A DNA stretch of 64,000 bases from Treponema sp. (GTDB lineage: Bacteria > Spirochaetota > Spirochaetia > Treponematales > Breznakiellaceae), in contig WQXU01000001.1 of the NCBI GenBank assembly GCA_009781635.1, forward strand, positions 176,705-240,704, in the 5' to 3' direction. Below, piece after piece: positions 34,557-43,456 of the stretch. Under the pieces are notes generated by a model, which worked only from the letters and a program-made list of their open reading frames with translations, had not been told where the DNA came from and made no database searches. How positions within the stretch are numbered: position 1 is the first letter of the stretch; the number at the start of each line of letters is the position of its first letter. Both the position numbers and the translations under genes were made by a program.

Positions 34557-37500
34557 TTAATACTGCTTGTAGGTCTTGTATATTCCGTAGAATCTGGAAG
34601 TTACTTTGTCAAAGAGTATTAAAACAGCCATCATAACCGCTAATGATAACAGGTACATCAGAAGCATTGTTATGCCGGAAAATGATGTAGTCAGTATCTC
34701 AAGAGGCATGGAAAGCAATTCGCCGATATTAACAGGAAGAAGCCTTGACAGTCCCTGCAGTGCAGCAATTATAAGCGGGAATATTACAGGAATGCCCACA
34801 ATAAAATAAAATGCCTTGTGCAGGGAATATTCATCAAATATATCCGAGAGTTTGTCAAGGTAACCGCTGAATCCGAATATCGCAATCATGGCATATGCTG
34901 CCAATAGATGAGACGACAGAGCGCAGACGCCGATCAATACGGGGAAATTGATGTTAACAGACGGTATAAATCTTGCCAGAACATCTATTGTTAAAAACAC
35001 CCATAATAAGGGCACTGCAGTTAACGCAAACCTTGCAAGTTTTAATAATCCGGCTTTTCCCTTTAGTGTAACGCCGGGATCAAGGATAGTTTTTACACCC
35101 TGGTGGTTTTTTTTCATCGCATAGACATAGGCGATATCTCCTGCCTTGTCTGCGAAATCTTTTCTTGCGCCGGCTGCAACAAGCAAAACGGCCACATCAT
35201 AGGCATTTGCATCCGCCGCTCTCATCAGAGGCGACCAGTACCCTTTTTTATTGAGGATATTTGTCTTTGCTCTTTTTGCAAGCAGCAGCTTCATGACTTC
35301 AATTTCATTTTTTTTGTCTTTGCTGTCCGTATATGCTTCGTATTTTGCAATGGAGTTCATTAATGGAGTAATTCCGTCATCACATGATTTATTTACATTT
35401 ACTCCTGCTGCAGTAAGGCGTTTTATGAAAGCGACTTTTTTGGAGCTGTCAAGCAGAATTGCCATTATTAAACAGGTAAGATCTCCGCGGGAAACATTTA
35501 CATTGGCATTATGATCCAAAAGAAGGTTTGCAAGATTGAATCTTACATCCTCATCTTCTCCCTTGTCGTTCTGGCAAAGAGCCCACATGATTGGCGCGTA
35601 CTTTTCTTCCTTGTTGGGATCCGCTCCAAGCTGCAATAAAACTTTTACCAAAGGAACATTTCTTTTAAAAATTGCCGTTGTAAGCGGAAGAGAGCCGTCG
35701 CCTGAATACTCATTTATATCCGCGCCGTTCTTATGCAGGAGTTTAACAAGTTCCAGTTTCGTATTCTCATCTGCAACAATGTCATAGAAGAAGGTTGCAA
35801 GATAGGATAATACAGTCGGATGCCAGTCAAGATTCTGCACCTGCCCGTTAAAAGGCAGCCCCTGTTTGGCATATGTTTCAAACAGGTCAAAGCGGCCCGG
35901 GCACTGCTGGGTAAGTATCTGCAGATCCGCCAATGCGGTTTTATCCCATTTTGGAACAAGTTCCTTGTATGAAAGAAACGGAAATTTTCCAAGAAGGAAG
36001 AACCTGTCCGATACTGAGCCTTCGGTAAATCCGTCTGTTGTTTCATAGAACCCGCCGGAATTGTCAGACAGCCATACATTTAAAAGTGAGTCCTTCTCCA
36101 TTAAAGCGGCTTTAATCAGGGTAAGCTGATTATTGTCATTTTCTGCGGCAATTTCATCCATATCGTAATAGGTCTTTGAGCCGATTGAAATGCTTCTTCC
36201 GTCATCATCCTGCAGCTTTAAATATATAAGGGACAGCGCGCGTCTTGGCGAATACTCCTGAAAATATTTATGGAACTTGTCTGCAATTACAGGGCCATTG
36301 GCGCCTTCTGTAGCAATAAGGTAAAGATAAAAGAAATCTTTTCTGTTGCTTAACGCATTCATGTAATGCTCAGCTTCATCCATTAAAGTAGCCGCTATCT
36401 CTGAATAATTAAAACATTTTTTCTTGCCGCTGGAAATGAAGGGCTTATCGGGATTCAATGCATAGACTGCCGCATATAAACCTGTAATTTTTTCCTTGTC
36501 ATCTGTAGCTGTAGCAATTATATCCTGAAGCTTTAACAGGTTAAAATGATCCTGGGCTTTTTCAAGCCATGCTGTTATAACGCCCCTGTAAAGAAATGCT
36601 ACGCCGCGATCCGGATATTTTTCCATCAAGTCAGCAAGTTCTTCCGGAGACGAATATCCTTCGTTTTCATTAAACATTACATGATCATATTTAATGATTG
36701 TTTTCTGATAATCACTCTGAAGCGATTCGCCTGCCATCCATTTCTTAACATGGACATTTCCCCAGCGCGACATGGCCAAAGGATCGATTAAACCCTGAAT
36801 GAGAATTTTATAATCCGGCAGTATATCCGCAGGAAAGATAACGTCCTTATTCATTATCTGGCGCACACGCACAGATTCGGAAATACCCTGGAAGGGTTTA
36901 ACGCCAAGCCAGAGGTACATCATTGTTATGCCAAGCGCAAAATAGTCAACAGAAGGGCCGACAATAACCTGTGTATTGTTTCCAATACGCGCAAGCTCAG
37001 GAGCTGCATATTCCTTCGTTACATTGGCGCGCACCTCGGCTTCATTTTCACCAGGAAGCATTACGCTTGATATGCCGAAATCCGCAAGAATAATGTTTGT
37101 TTTTTCTTTATCCCTGAAATAAATATTCTCTGGTTTTAAATCCTGATAAATAATATTCAGTTCACTATGAAGCTGCTCAAGGCCCTCTGTAATCTGCCCT
37201 ACTATATTTTTTAGTACTGCGATATCTTTTACAGCGCCTTTATCTTTAAGATAATCGGCAAGATTTCCGCCTTCTGCAAGTTCCATAATTTCAAAGTTCT
37301 GCTCAAAGTGTTTTCCGTAATCATAGGTTCTTACGATTTTACTTCTGGGATTATCTTTTATTTTGGCTATAACAGCTTCCGGAAGATCATATCCTGGTTT
37401 GTAGTACTTAAGAACATAGAACTTCCCGTCCTGTGAAACTTTATAGATAACAGCTTCACCGGAACTCTGGCTTATAATTTCTTCTATGAAGTATCTCTTC

Positions 37501-37892
37501 CCGTTAAGCTCGACAACCTGTCCGTATGTAAATACATCACCTTGCTTTTTTCCGCTGTCGCCCTGACTTTGCAGCGCCATTTTTGGCTGTGCTGCGGCAA
37601 TGGAAGGAGGGGCCATTTGGAATGCGCTATTGTCAGCTTTTTGCGCAGAACTGTCATCGAGTCTCTGCGTTGAATCATCGCCGGCTGCAGGGCTTCCAGC
37701 ACTTGCAGCGAAGCTTCCAGCACTTGCAGCGAAGCTTCCGGCGTCTAGTCTTTGCGTTGAATCGTCGCCGGCAGGGCTTCCGGTATCATCAATTCTCTGT
37801 GTTGAATCGTCAGAGACAGGGTTTACTGTGTCTAGTCTTTGTGTTGAATCATTAGCGGGGCTTCCAGCCTCATCAAGTCTTTCGGTACTCAT
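34557..37892 (-). CDS. Membrane Ser/Thr protein kinase with N-terminal STxR[LI]D motifs and ankyrin repeats
   Basis: 1111 residues. The first 80 residues are low-complexity and contain five STxR[LI]D-type motifs (Thr 3, 17, 31, 46, 75). The kinase domain holds K162 in VLKYYKP, a YQDLKPEN catalytic loop (D251; His-Arg of HRD replaced by Tyr-Gln), DFG at 271-273 and an APE motif. A helical region, then ankyrin repeats (LVKLLHKNGADINEYS; LVKVLLQLGADPNKEE; LMRAADANAYDVAVLL), follow at about 690-930. The C terminus has four membrane helices. It is last in the six-gene leftward operon and overlaps the preceding gene by one base. Likely the signalling kinase paired with the PP2C and FHA proteins. 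Confidence 0.88.
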   Translation of the reverse strand: MSTERLDEAGSPANDSTQRLDTVNPVSDDSTQRIDDTGSPAGDDSTQRLDAGSFAASAGSFAASAGSPAAGDDSTQRLDDSSAQKADNSAFQMAPPSIAAAQPKMALQSQGDSGKKQGDVFTYGQVVELNGKRYFIEEIISQSSGEAVIYKVSQDGKFYVLKYYKPGYDLPEAVIAKIKDNPRSKIVRTYDYGKHFEQNFEIMELAEGGNLADYLKDKGAVKDIAVLKNIVGQITEGLEQLHSELNIIYQDLKPENIYFRDKEKTNIILADFGISSVMLPGENEAEVRANVTKEYAAPELARIGNNTQVIVGPSVDYFALGITMMYLWLGVKPFQGISESVRVRQIMNKDVIFPADILPDYKILIQGLIDPLAMSRWGNVHVKKWMAGESLQSDYQKTIIKYDHVMFNENEGYSSPEELADLMEKYPDRGVAFLYRGVITAWLEKAQDHFNLLKLQDIIATATDDKEKITGLYAAVYALNPDKPFISSGKKKCFNYSEIAATLMDEAEHYMNALSNRKDFFYLYLIATEGANGPVIADKFHKYFQEYSPRRALSLIYLKLQDDDGRSISIGSKTYYDMDEIAAENDNNQLTLIKAALMEKDSLLNVWLSDNSGGFYETTDGFTEGSVSDRFFLLGKFPFLSYKELVPKWDKTALADLQILTQQCPGRFDLFETYAKQGLPFNGQVQNLDWHPTVLSYLATFFYDIVADENTKLELVKLLHKNGADINEYSGDGSLPLTTAIFKRNVPLVKVLLQLGADPNKEEKYAPIMWALCQNDKGEDEDVRFNLANLLLDHNANVNVSRGDLTCLIMAILLDSSKKVAFIKRLTAAGVNVNKSCDDGITPLMNSIAKYEAYTDSKDKKNEIEVMKLLLAKRAKTNILNKKGYWSPLMRAADANAYDVAVLLVAAGARKDFADKAGDIAYVYAMKKNHQGVKTILDPGVTLKGKAGLLKLARFALTAVPLLWVFLTIDVLARFIPSVNINFPVLIGVCALSSHLLAAYAMIAIFGFSGYLDKLSDIFDEYSLHKAFYFIVGIPVIFPLIIAALQGLSRLLPVNIGELLSMPLEILTTSFSGITMLLMYLLSLAVMMAVLILFDKVTSRFYGIYKTYKQY

Positions 37893-38644
37893 TATTCATC
37901 CTCCTCATTTTTAATTACTAGCGCCGGGCGCACCCATTCTTTGTCTGTCTGCAATATAACCATGTTCATATTATTGGGATTTAAATAATACGAATATACT
38001 CTGTCTGTCAGCGCTCTGTCAGTTCTTGGAGCGTAAAAATAATTTTCTCCGCTCATGCCCCGTACTTTAAAATAGTCATTGTATTTTTCCTTGTACTCTT
38101 TTTCATCCGCAGGCGCAACCGTCATAAGCTGAAATTCTTTTTTCATTACCGCTTCATATTCTTTTTGTATGGCCTGTATTCTTGCCTCTCTGTCAAACTC
38201 ACTTACATTCTGCTCCCATTCCCTTGGAAACAGCGCAAAAGCATGCTGGGGCTTCTCCCCAACATAGAAGAATACCGGTATCCAGACATGCTCGCCCCTT
38301 CTTATAACATTGCGAAGTTCAACAACCGCGCCGCGGGATAAAATTCCCAAGGGCTCTGCATCTTCAAGTTTTTCTTTGTTTAAAATCGATGAATAGTAAG
38401 GCGTATCTCTTGTTATTGTATAAAGCTTGATGTCCCTCTGGCCTGTAATAATGCTGTTTAAATAAGCGTCTTTTGAACGGGTATACAATGTCGTAGAATC
38501 CAGTGCTGATATGGCCGTATTTACAATCGCTTCATGCAATTCAGATGCGGCGCAGCGAAGTATCAGCATTGGAACTGTTATAACAATTGCAATTAAAACA
38601 ATCCTTTTAATAATCCCAAAAATCTGTGATATGATATTCCCCAT
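37892..38644 (-). CDS. Hypothetical membrane-anchored protein in the kinase operon
   Basis: 250 residues with one N-terminal membrane span (IVLIAIVITVPMLILRCAAS) and a soluble remainder. A central segment (TPYYSSILNKEKLEDAEPLGILSRGAVVELRNVIRRGEHVWIP, shown in parts) resembles an SH3-like beta domain, followed by a charged helix (REARIQAIQKEYEAVMKKEF). No catalytic motif is visible. It lies between the phosphatase (2-base gap) and the kinase (1-base overlap), which suggests that it is a signalling partner or sensor. Function is unknown. Confidence 0.75.
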   Translation of the reverse strand: MGNIISQIFGIIKRIVLIAIVITVPMLILRCAASELHEAIVNTAISALDSTTLYTRSKDAYLNSIITGQRDIKLYTITRDTPYYSSILNKEKLEDAEPLGILSRGAVVELRNVIRRGEHVWIPVFFYVGEKPQHAFALFPREWEQNVSEFDREARIQAIQKEYEAVMKKEFQLMTVAPADEKEYKEKYNDYFKVRGMSGENYFYAPRTDRALTDRVYSYYLNPNNMNMVILQTDKEWVRPALVIKNEEDE

Positions 38645-38646
38645 AA

Positions 38647-39372
38647 TTACTTCTCCTTAATATTTATTATTACAACAGAAATATTGTCTTTTCCGCCGTA
38701 TTTTTTTGCAAGTTCTACAAGTTTTTCCGCCGCATTTTTTGAATTGCTCAATACCTTTGTTATCTCTTCCTGCGAAACAAGATCGTGCATTCCGTCAGAT
38801 GATAAAAGATATATATCGTTATTAAAAAACGGAAAAGGAATTTCCGCAAATTCAATGAACGAAGACGCTCCCCCTCCTATTGAATTTGTAATAATATTTG
38901 ACGGCGCATCCTTTTGCCCGCCGGATTCACACAGGGAATGATCGACAGTAAGACGTTCAAGCTCTCCCCTGCGCAGACGGTATATCCGCGAATCACCTGC
39001 ATGAAAGCGGAATAACTTATCATTATAGATAAAAAGGCCGACAAGAGTGCTGCCCATATCCTTATTAAGTTTCGCATGCGTTTCTGAAGTATAGGTATTA
39101 AAAACTTCCCGCAGCTCTTCATTGCTTAAATCGCCGGGGATTTTTTCAAGAATATCGCGAAGAGATGTTAATACAAGCTCGCTTGCAACCTCTCCCTTGT
39201 TAAGCCCTCCAACGCCGTCGGCTACGGCAAATACAAGGCGTTTTTTAGCATCAAAAACCAAATGCAGCTTTCCGTCACGGAACATTTTGTCATGCAGCAA
39301 AACCATATCTTCGTTGTTTGGTTTTTTGCAGCCAATGTCGCAGACTCCGTATGCATACAGGTTTAACTTCAT
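38647..39372 (-). CDS. PP2C-type serine/threonine protein phosphatase
   Basis: 241 residues, the compact bacterial PP2C size. Metal-binding motifs are NNEDMVLLHD (D22), FAVADGVGG (D52), LLSSDGMHDLV and GGKDNISVVII. It would remove phosphate from Ser/Thr, most obviously from the kinase and its targets in the same operon. It overlaps the FHA gene by four bases and lies two bases from the next gene. No membrane segment is present, so it is cytoplasmic. Confidence 0.93.
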   Translation of the reverse strand: MKLNLYAYGVCDIGCKKPNNEDMVLLHDKMFRDGKLHLVFDAKKRLVFAVADGVGGLNKGEVASELVLTSLRDILEKIPGDLSNEELREVFNTYTSETHAKLNKDMGSTLVGLFIYNDKLFRFHAGDSRIYRLRRGELERLTVDHSLCESGGQKDAPSNIITNSIGGGASSFIEFAEIPFPFFNNDIYLLSSDGMHDLVSQEEITKVLSNSKNAAEKLVELAKKYGGKDNISVVIINIKEK

Positions 39373-39977
39373 ATTCTTGCAGTCCCGCTGTCACCCTGAT
39401 CAAATGAAACCAGGAATTCAATGTCAGCAAGTTTAACTCTTCCGTTATTTTGAACAGGTACAGGAACATTGGCGTTTAATTTTGCGCCGTTGTAAAATGT
39501 GCCGTTTGTAGAACCGCAGTCCATTATGCACCATACGCCGTTTGTTTTTAAAACCTGACAATGACCTCCTGAGATATGAGAGAACCGCCCAAGGATACCG
39601 GTAAAGCTGCCCTTTGTGCGGCCAAGAATATCACCCTGCGATGCTTCAATTGTAAGGCCAAGACCTTGCGAAAATAACCTAAGTTTGTCGCCGCTTGGCG
39701 GAGGTGTTTGAGGCGGCGCAGGTGAAGCTGCCTGCGGTGCTGCTGGAGATGCTGCCTGCGGCGCAGATGCCGGTTTGGAGATTTGCTCTGTAGCAGATGA
39801 AGACGGAACAGTTCCGCCGGGAACAACCAGTTCCTTCCCGTCAAACATACAGCGCTTTCCCTTACCCGGCCTTCCGCAATCGGAACAGACCAGAATCTGC
39901 AATCCGCACTGGTCACAGTAAAGTGAATCACCGTCAATATTTTGTTTGCATGCCGGACATTGTATTGAATTACTCAT
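39369..39977 (-). CDS. Zinc-ribbon and FHA-domain protein
   Basis: 202 residues. The N terminus has two Cys-pair ribbons (C7/C10 with C21/C24, and C31/C34 leading to C43). A Pro/Ala/Gln linker of about 45 residues follows. The C-terminal FHA domain keeps the pThr-contacting residues: R120 (ILGR), S136/H139 (ISGGH in place of SRxH) and N158 (STNGTFYNG). It should bind phospho-threonine made by the kinase. The gene overlaps the phosphatase gene by four bases. A hairpin of GGACA type lies upstream, between it and the AAA gene. Confidence 0.9.
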   Translation of the reverse strand: MSNSIQCPACKQNIDGDSLYCDQCGLQILVCSDCGRPGKGKRCMFDGKELVVPGGTVPSSSATEQISKPASAPQAASPAAPQAASPAPPQTPPPSGDKLRLFSQGLGLTIEASQGDILGRTKGSFTGILGRFSHISGGHCQVLKTNGVWCIMDCGSTNGTFYNGAKLNANVPVPVQNNGRVKLADIEFLVSFDQGDSGTARI

Positions 39978-40000
39978 ATCATCTCCATATATATTTACAT

Positions 40001-40017
40001 CCGGACAAAATGTCCGG
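40001..40017. other. Perfect 7-bp hairpin between the AAA and FHA genes
   Basis: ccggaca (40001-40007) and tgtccgg (40011-40017) form a perfect stem with a three-base loop in the 52-base intercistronic gap. It resembles the hairpin upstream of the AAA gene. It may be an mRNA processing or attenuation site. Confidence 0.6.
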
Positions 40018-40029
40018 GTTTTAAAAACA

Positions 40030-43000
40030 TCAGCTAACGGTCATGTCAAGATCTTCCGGCTGCATAATTAAAATCGCCTTTTTAAGATCTTCTTCCGGCA
40101 GGCCCTGGCTCTGCATCGCAATTACCCTGTTTGACATATTTTCCTTTGTCTTGTCAAATAACTGCCTTACAGTACGCGCATTTGCAAACGATGCTGTCCT
40201 TGAAGCGTAAATATCGCGCAGCCTGTTTTTCAGCGCATCATCAAACCCGGGAGCAAACTCGTAATTTCTCTTCTTGCACATGTTAATGAAAATATTATAC
40301 ATTTCATCCGGATTGTAATCATCAAAAGTAAGATAATCGGAGAACCGGGATTTAAAACCTGAGTTGGATGCCAAAAACTCATCCATCTCCCTTGTATAAC
40401 CTGCCGCAATAACAACGTATTTTCCCCTGTCGTCTTCCATACGTTTTAAAAGAGCGTCAACGGCTTCCTGCCCGAATTGATCCTGCGGCCCCTGCTTTAA
40501 GGAGTAAGCCTCATCAACAAAAAGAATGCCTCCCATAGCAAGATCGCATTGCTTGTTTACAAGGGGAGCAGTCTGCCCTACATAAGGGGCAATCATTTTG
40601 CTTCTGTCCGTTTCAATAACTTTGTTTGTAGGTAAAAGCCCGACAGCCTGGAATACACCGCCCATAATGCGCGCAACTGTTGTTTTGCCTGTTCCGGGAT
40701 TGCCGTAAAATACAAAGTGTTTGGATAAAAGCTCCGTATCGCCTGTAAGTTTCTGCGCCTGCAGGGTATTTGCAATTTTGACAACAGTGTCCTTAACCGA
40801 TTTAAGCCCTTCTAGCTGGTTAAGATCTTTTAAGGCTTCTTCTATTGTTATTACTTTTTCTGAAGGATCAATATCTTCAGGATACAGGATAGACCCCTGT
40901 TTCCTGATTTCATCATCAGCTACTCCCTGGGTTGATAAATTAACAATCCTCGAAGATACATTCTCCCTTACCTTGTCAAACAACTGCCTTACAGTACGGG
41001 CATTTGCAAATGTAGATGTCCTTGAAGCATAAATTGTTTTTAGCTTGTTGCGCAGCGCCTGTTCAAACCCGGAAGCAAACTCATAGTTTTTCTTCTTTCC
41101 CATGGCTGCGAAGATTTCAAACATTTCATCGGGATTATAATCGTCAAAGTTGATGTAATCTGAAAACCTGGATTTAAAACCAGAGTTTGACGAAAGAAAC
41201 TCTTCCATCTCTTTTGAATAACCTGCGGCAATTACAATAAATTTTCCCCTGTCATCTTCCATCCTTTTAAGAAGCGTATCGACAGCTTCCTGTCCGAATG
41301 AATCGCCCTGCCCCTGTTTAAGCGAATACGCTTCGTCAACAAAAAGAATGCCGCCCATTGCAAGATCGCACTGCTTGTTTACAAGGGGAGCTGTTCCGCC
41401 GACATATGATTCGATCATTTTACTTCTGTCTGTTTCTATTAATGTGTTCGTCGGTAAAAGACCCACAGCCCTGAAAACATTGCCCAAAATACGCGCAACT
41501 GTTGTTTTGCCTGTTCCGGGATTGCCGGTAAAAACAAAGTGGTTGGAAAGCACCTCGTTTTCTCCCATAAGCTTCTGCGCTTTAAGCGTATTGGCTATTT
41601 TAATAACCATATCTTTTACGGATTTTAATCCTGTCAGTTCATTAAGCTCTTTAAGGGCTTCTTCTATAGAAACCATTTTTTCCGATGTTGTACCGGGAAT
41701 ATCAGCCGCCGCCAATGTCATGCTGTCGTCATGAGATATGCTTGATGCCTGCGATGCTGAAAGACGGTCTGCCTGATTTTTTCTTGCTTCGTCCAAAAGG
41801 TTTCTGGCTTCGCGCCCGTTTGCAAAATCTTTTGTTTTCCGCGCGCAGCGATCCTTGAAAAACTCTACAATTTTATCCCTTGTTTCAGGCAGTATTATGT
41901 AACTTTGTTTCTTTGCCTGAACTTCAAAAATGCGGGTAAGCTCTTCCGGATTGTAATCCTCAAGATTAAAATACTTTGTAAAACGGCTTTTTAAACCTTC
42001 GTTCGATGTAAGGAATTTTTCCATTGGAGCCTTGTATCCGGCGACAACAACCATAAATTTCCCGCGGTCATCTTCCATGCGTTTTAAAAGGGTGTCTATA
42101 CATTCCTGTCCGAATTTGTCGTTGTCATCCTGCTTTAATGTATATACTTCGTCGATAAAAAGAATGCCGCCCATAGCCTTATCACAGACAGTATTTGTAA
42201 GAGGCGCTGTCTGCCCTATAAAGCCTGCAACCAGTTTGCTTCTGTCAACTTCTATTACATGGCCTGATTCCAAAAGCCCGAGTCCTTCAAAAATATTTCC
42301 CAAAAGACGCGCAACTGTTGTCTTTCCTGTACCGGGGTTTCCTTTAATTACAAAATGCTGGGCCGGTTTATCAACCTTAACGCCCTTCTTTTCCATTTCG
42401 GCAATCTGGTTTAGCTGCGTATAAAGGCTGTTAATTTCCTTTTTCATGTCATCCATGCCGATGATATTATTCATTTCGTCCATTATTTCCTGGATGTTTT
42501 TCTTTTTTTCCACCTGGCCTATAATGTCCTGCGGAATAATAGTTTTGGAATCTGTTTTTCTTCTGTAATAGGAACCGCTTATGGAGTTTGCTTCGTTCAT
42601 TGCAAGATAACCGTTTACAGCGCTTATATTTGAATCAGGTTTTTTCAGATCTTTGTAAAGGAAACGGAACCGGTTCATGAGCTGTTCATGGGCTTCAGGA
42701 CTGAATGTCAGGCCATGCTGTTTTTTAAGCACATGCTCTGTAATTGCACATAACTGAACGGGCGTGTAATCCGGTATGATAAATATTTTCTGAAAGCGCC
42801 CTGTAAACTCCTTGCCTTCGGTTGATTTGACAAACTCCCTTAAGCCAAAGGGAAGCCCGGAAAGTAAAATTATAGGATCATCTTTATTTTCATCTATCTT
42901 GTTTTTAAGTTTGGAGAATGCAGGCAGTGTTCTTCCGTCTGTGTCAACAAGCTTGTGGGCATTGTCGACAAAGACCATTCCTCCCTTGGCATTGGAAAAA

Positions 43001-43386
43001 AGATTATTAAAATCCTTTTCCTGCATTGCATCTATCGATCCTCCGTCGACAGAGAAGGGTTTGTTTTTGGTAATCATGCTGTACTTATAAAAGAGATCTG
43101 CAATCAGTTTGGGAATTAATGAGGTCTTGCCGGTACCGGAAGCGCCGATTATTATCGTGTTATACTGGTAACGCATAGCGGACTGATTCTTCTTCATTCC
43201 CTCAAGGATGTCCTGCAATATGGACAATTCCGATTTTAATTCATCAAGCCCTACAAGATCATCAAGAACTGCCAGATCCAAATCCGGCGGCGCCTGAGTC
43301 TGAACAGCCTGTGTAATTTCTGCGCCGCATTTTTTGCAGAATTTTGCTATATCACGGTTATTCGAATTACATTTTGTGCACTGCAT
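40030..43386 (-). CDS. Four-module CbbX/SpoVK-type AAA+ ATPase with N-terminal zinc ribbon
   Basis: 1118 residues. It begins with a CTKC...CKKC zinc ribbon (residues 3-20). Four AAA+ modules follow with Walker A motifs at 81-88 (GASGTGKT), 349-356, 621-628 and 895-902 (GNPGTGKT). Modules 2-4 are CbbX-like, with ILFIDEVYTLKQ/ILFVDEAYSLKQ Walker B and KSRF segments. Modules 3 and 4 are nearly alike and indicate a recent duplication; module 1 is diverged (FVDNAH). Such ATPases usually remodel proteins or load complexes. AGGAG precedes the start. It is the second gene of the operon. Confidence 0.9.
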   Translation of the reverse strand: MQCTKCNSNNRDIAKFCKKCGAEITQAVQTQAPPDLDLAVLDDLVGLDELKSELSILQDILEGMKKNQSAMRYQYNTIIIGASGTGKTSLIPKLIADLFYKYSMITKNKPFSVDGGSIDAMQEKDFNNLFSNAKGGMVFVDNAHKLVDTDGRTLPAFSKLKNKIDENKDDPIILLSGLPFGLREFVKSTEGKEFTGRFQKIFIIPDYTPVQLCAITEHVLKKQHGLTFSPEAHEQLMNRFRFLYKDLKKPDSNISAVNGYLAMNEANSISGSYYRRKTDSKTIIPQDIIGQVEKKKNIQEIMDEMNNIIGMDDMKKEINSLYTQLNQIAEMEKKGVKVDKPAQHFVIKGNPGTGKTTVARLLGNIFEGLGLLESGHVIEVDRSKLVAGFIGQTAPLTNTVCDKAMGGILFIDEVYTLKQDDNDKFGQECIDTLLKRMEDDRGKFMVVVAGYKAPMEKFLTSNEGLKSRFTKYFNLEDYNPEELTRIFEVQAKKQSYIILPETRDKIVEFFKDRCARKTKDFANGREARNLLDEARKNQADRLSASQASSISHDDSMTLAAADIPGTTSEKMVSIEEALKELNELTGLKSVKDMVIKIANTLKAQKLMGENEVLSNHFVFTGNPGTGKTTVARILGNVFRAVGLLPTNTLIETDRSKMIESYVGGTAPLVNKQCDLAMGGILFVDEAYSLKQGQGDSFGQEAVDTLLKRMEDDRGKFIVIAAGYSKEMEEFLSSNSGFKSRFSDYINFDDYNPDEMFEIFAAMGKKKNYEFASGFEQALRNKLKTIYASRTSTFANARTVRQLFDKVRENVSSRIVNLSTQGVADDEIRKQGSILYPEDIDPSEKVITIEEALKDLNQLEGLKSVKDTVVKIANTLQAQKLTGDTELLSKHFVFYGNPGTGKTTVARIMGGVFQAVGLLPTNKVIETDRSKMIAPYVGQTAPLVNKQCDLAMGGILFVDEAYSLKQGPQDQFGQEAVDALLKRMEDDRGKYVVIAAGYTREMDEFLASNSGFKSRFSDYLTFDDYNPDEMYNIFINMCKKRNYEFAPGFDDALKNRLRDIYASRTASFANARTVRQLFDKTKENMSNRVIAMQSQGLPEEDLKKAILIMQPEDLDMTVS

Positions 43387-43423
43387 ATATTCTCCTTAGA
43401 TAAACTCGTCATTTATATGGAAG

Positions 43424-43451
43424 TTGTCCGTACTTTGAAGCTTTCGGACAA
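43424..43451. other. Hairpin between the zinc-ribbon gene and the AAA gene
   Basis: ttgtccg (43424-43430) and cggacaa (43445-43451) form a 7-bp stem with a 14-base loop in the 70-base gap. Its TGTCCG/CGGACA core recurs in the hairpin at 40001-40017. Confidence 0.55.
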
Positions 43452-43456
43452 TTTAG

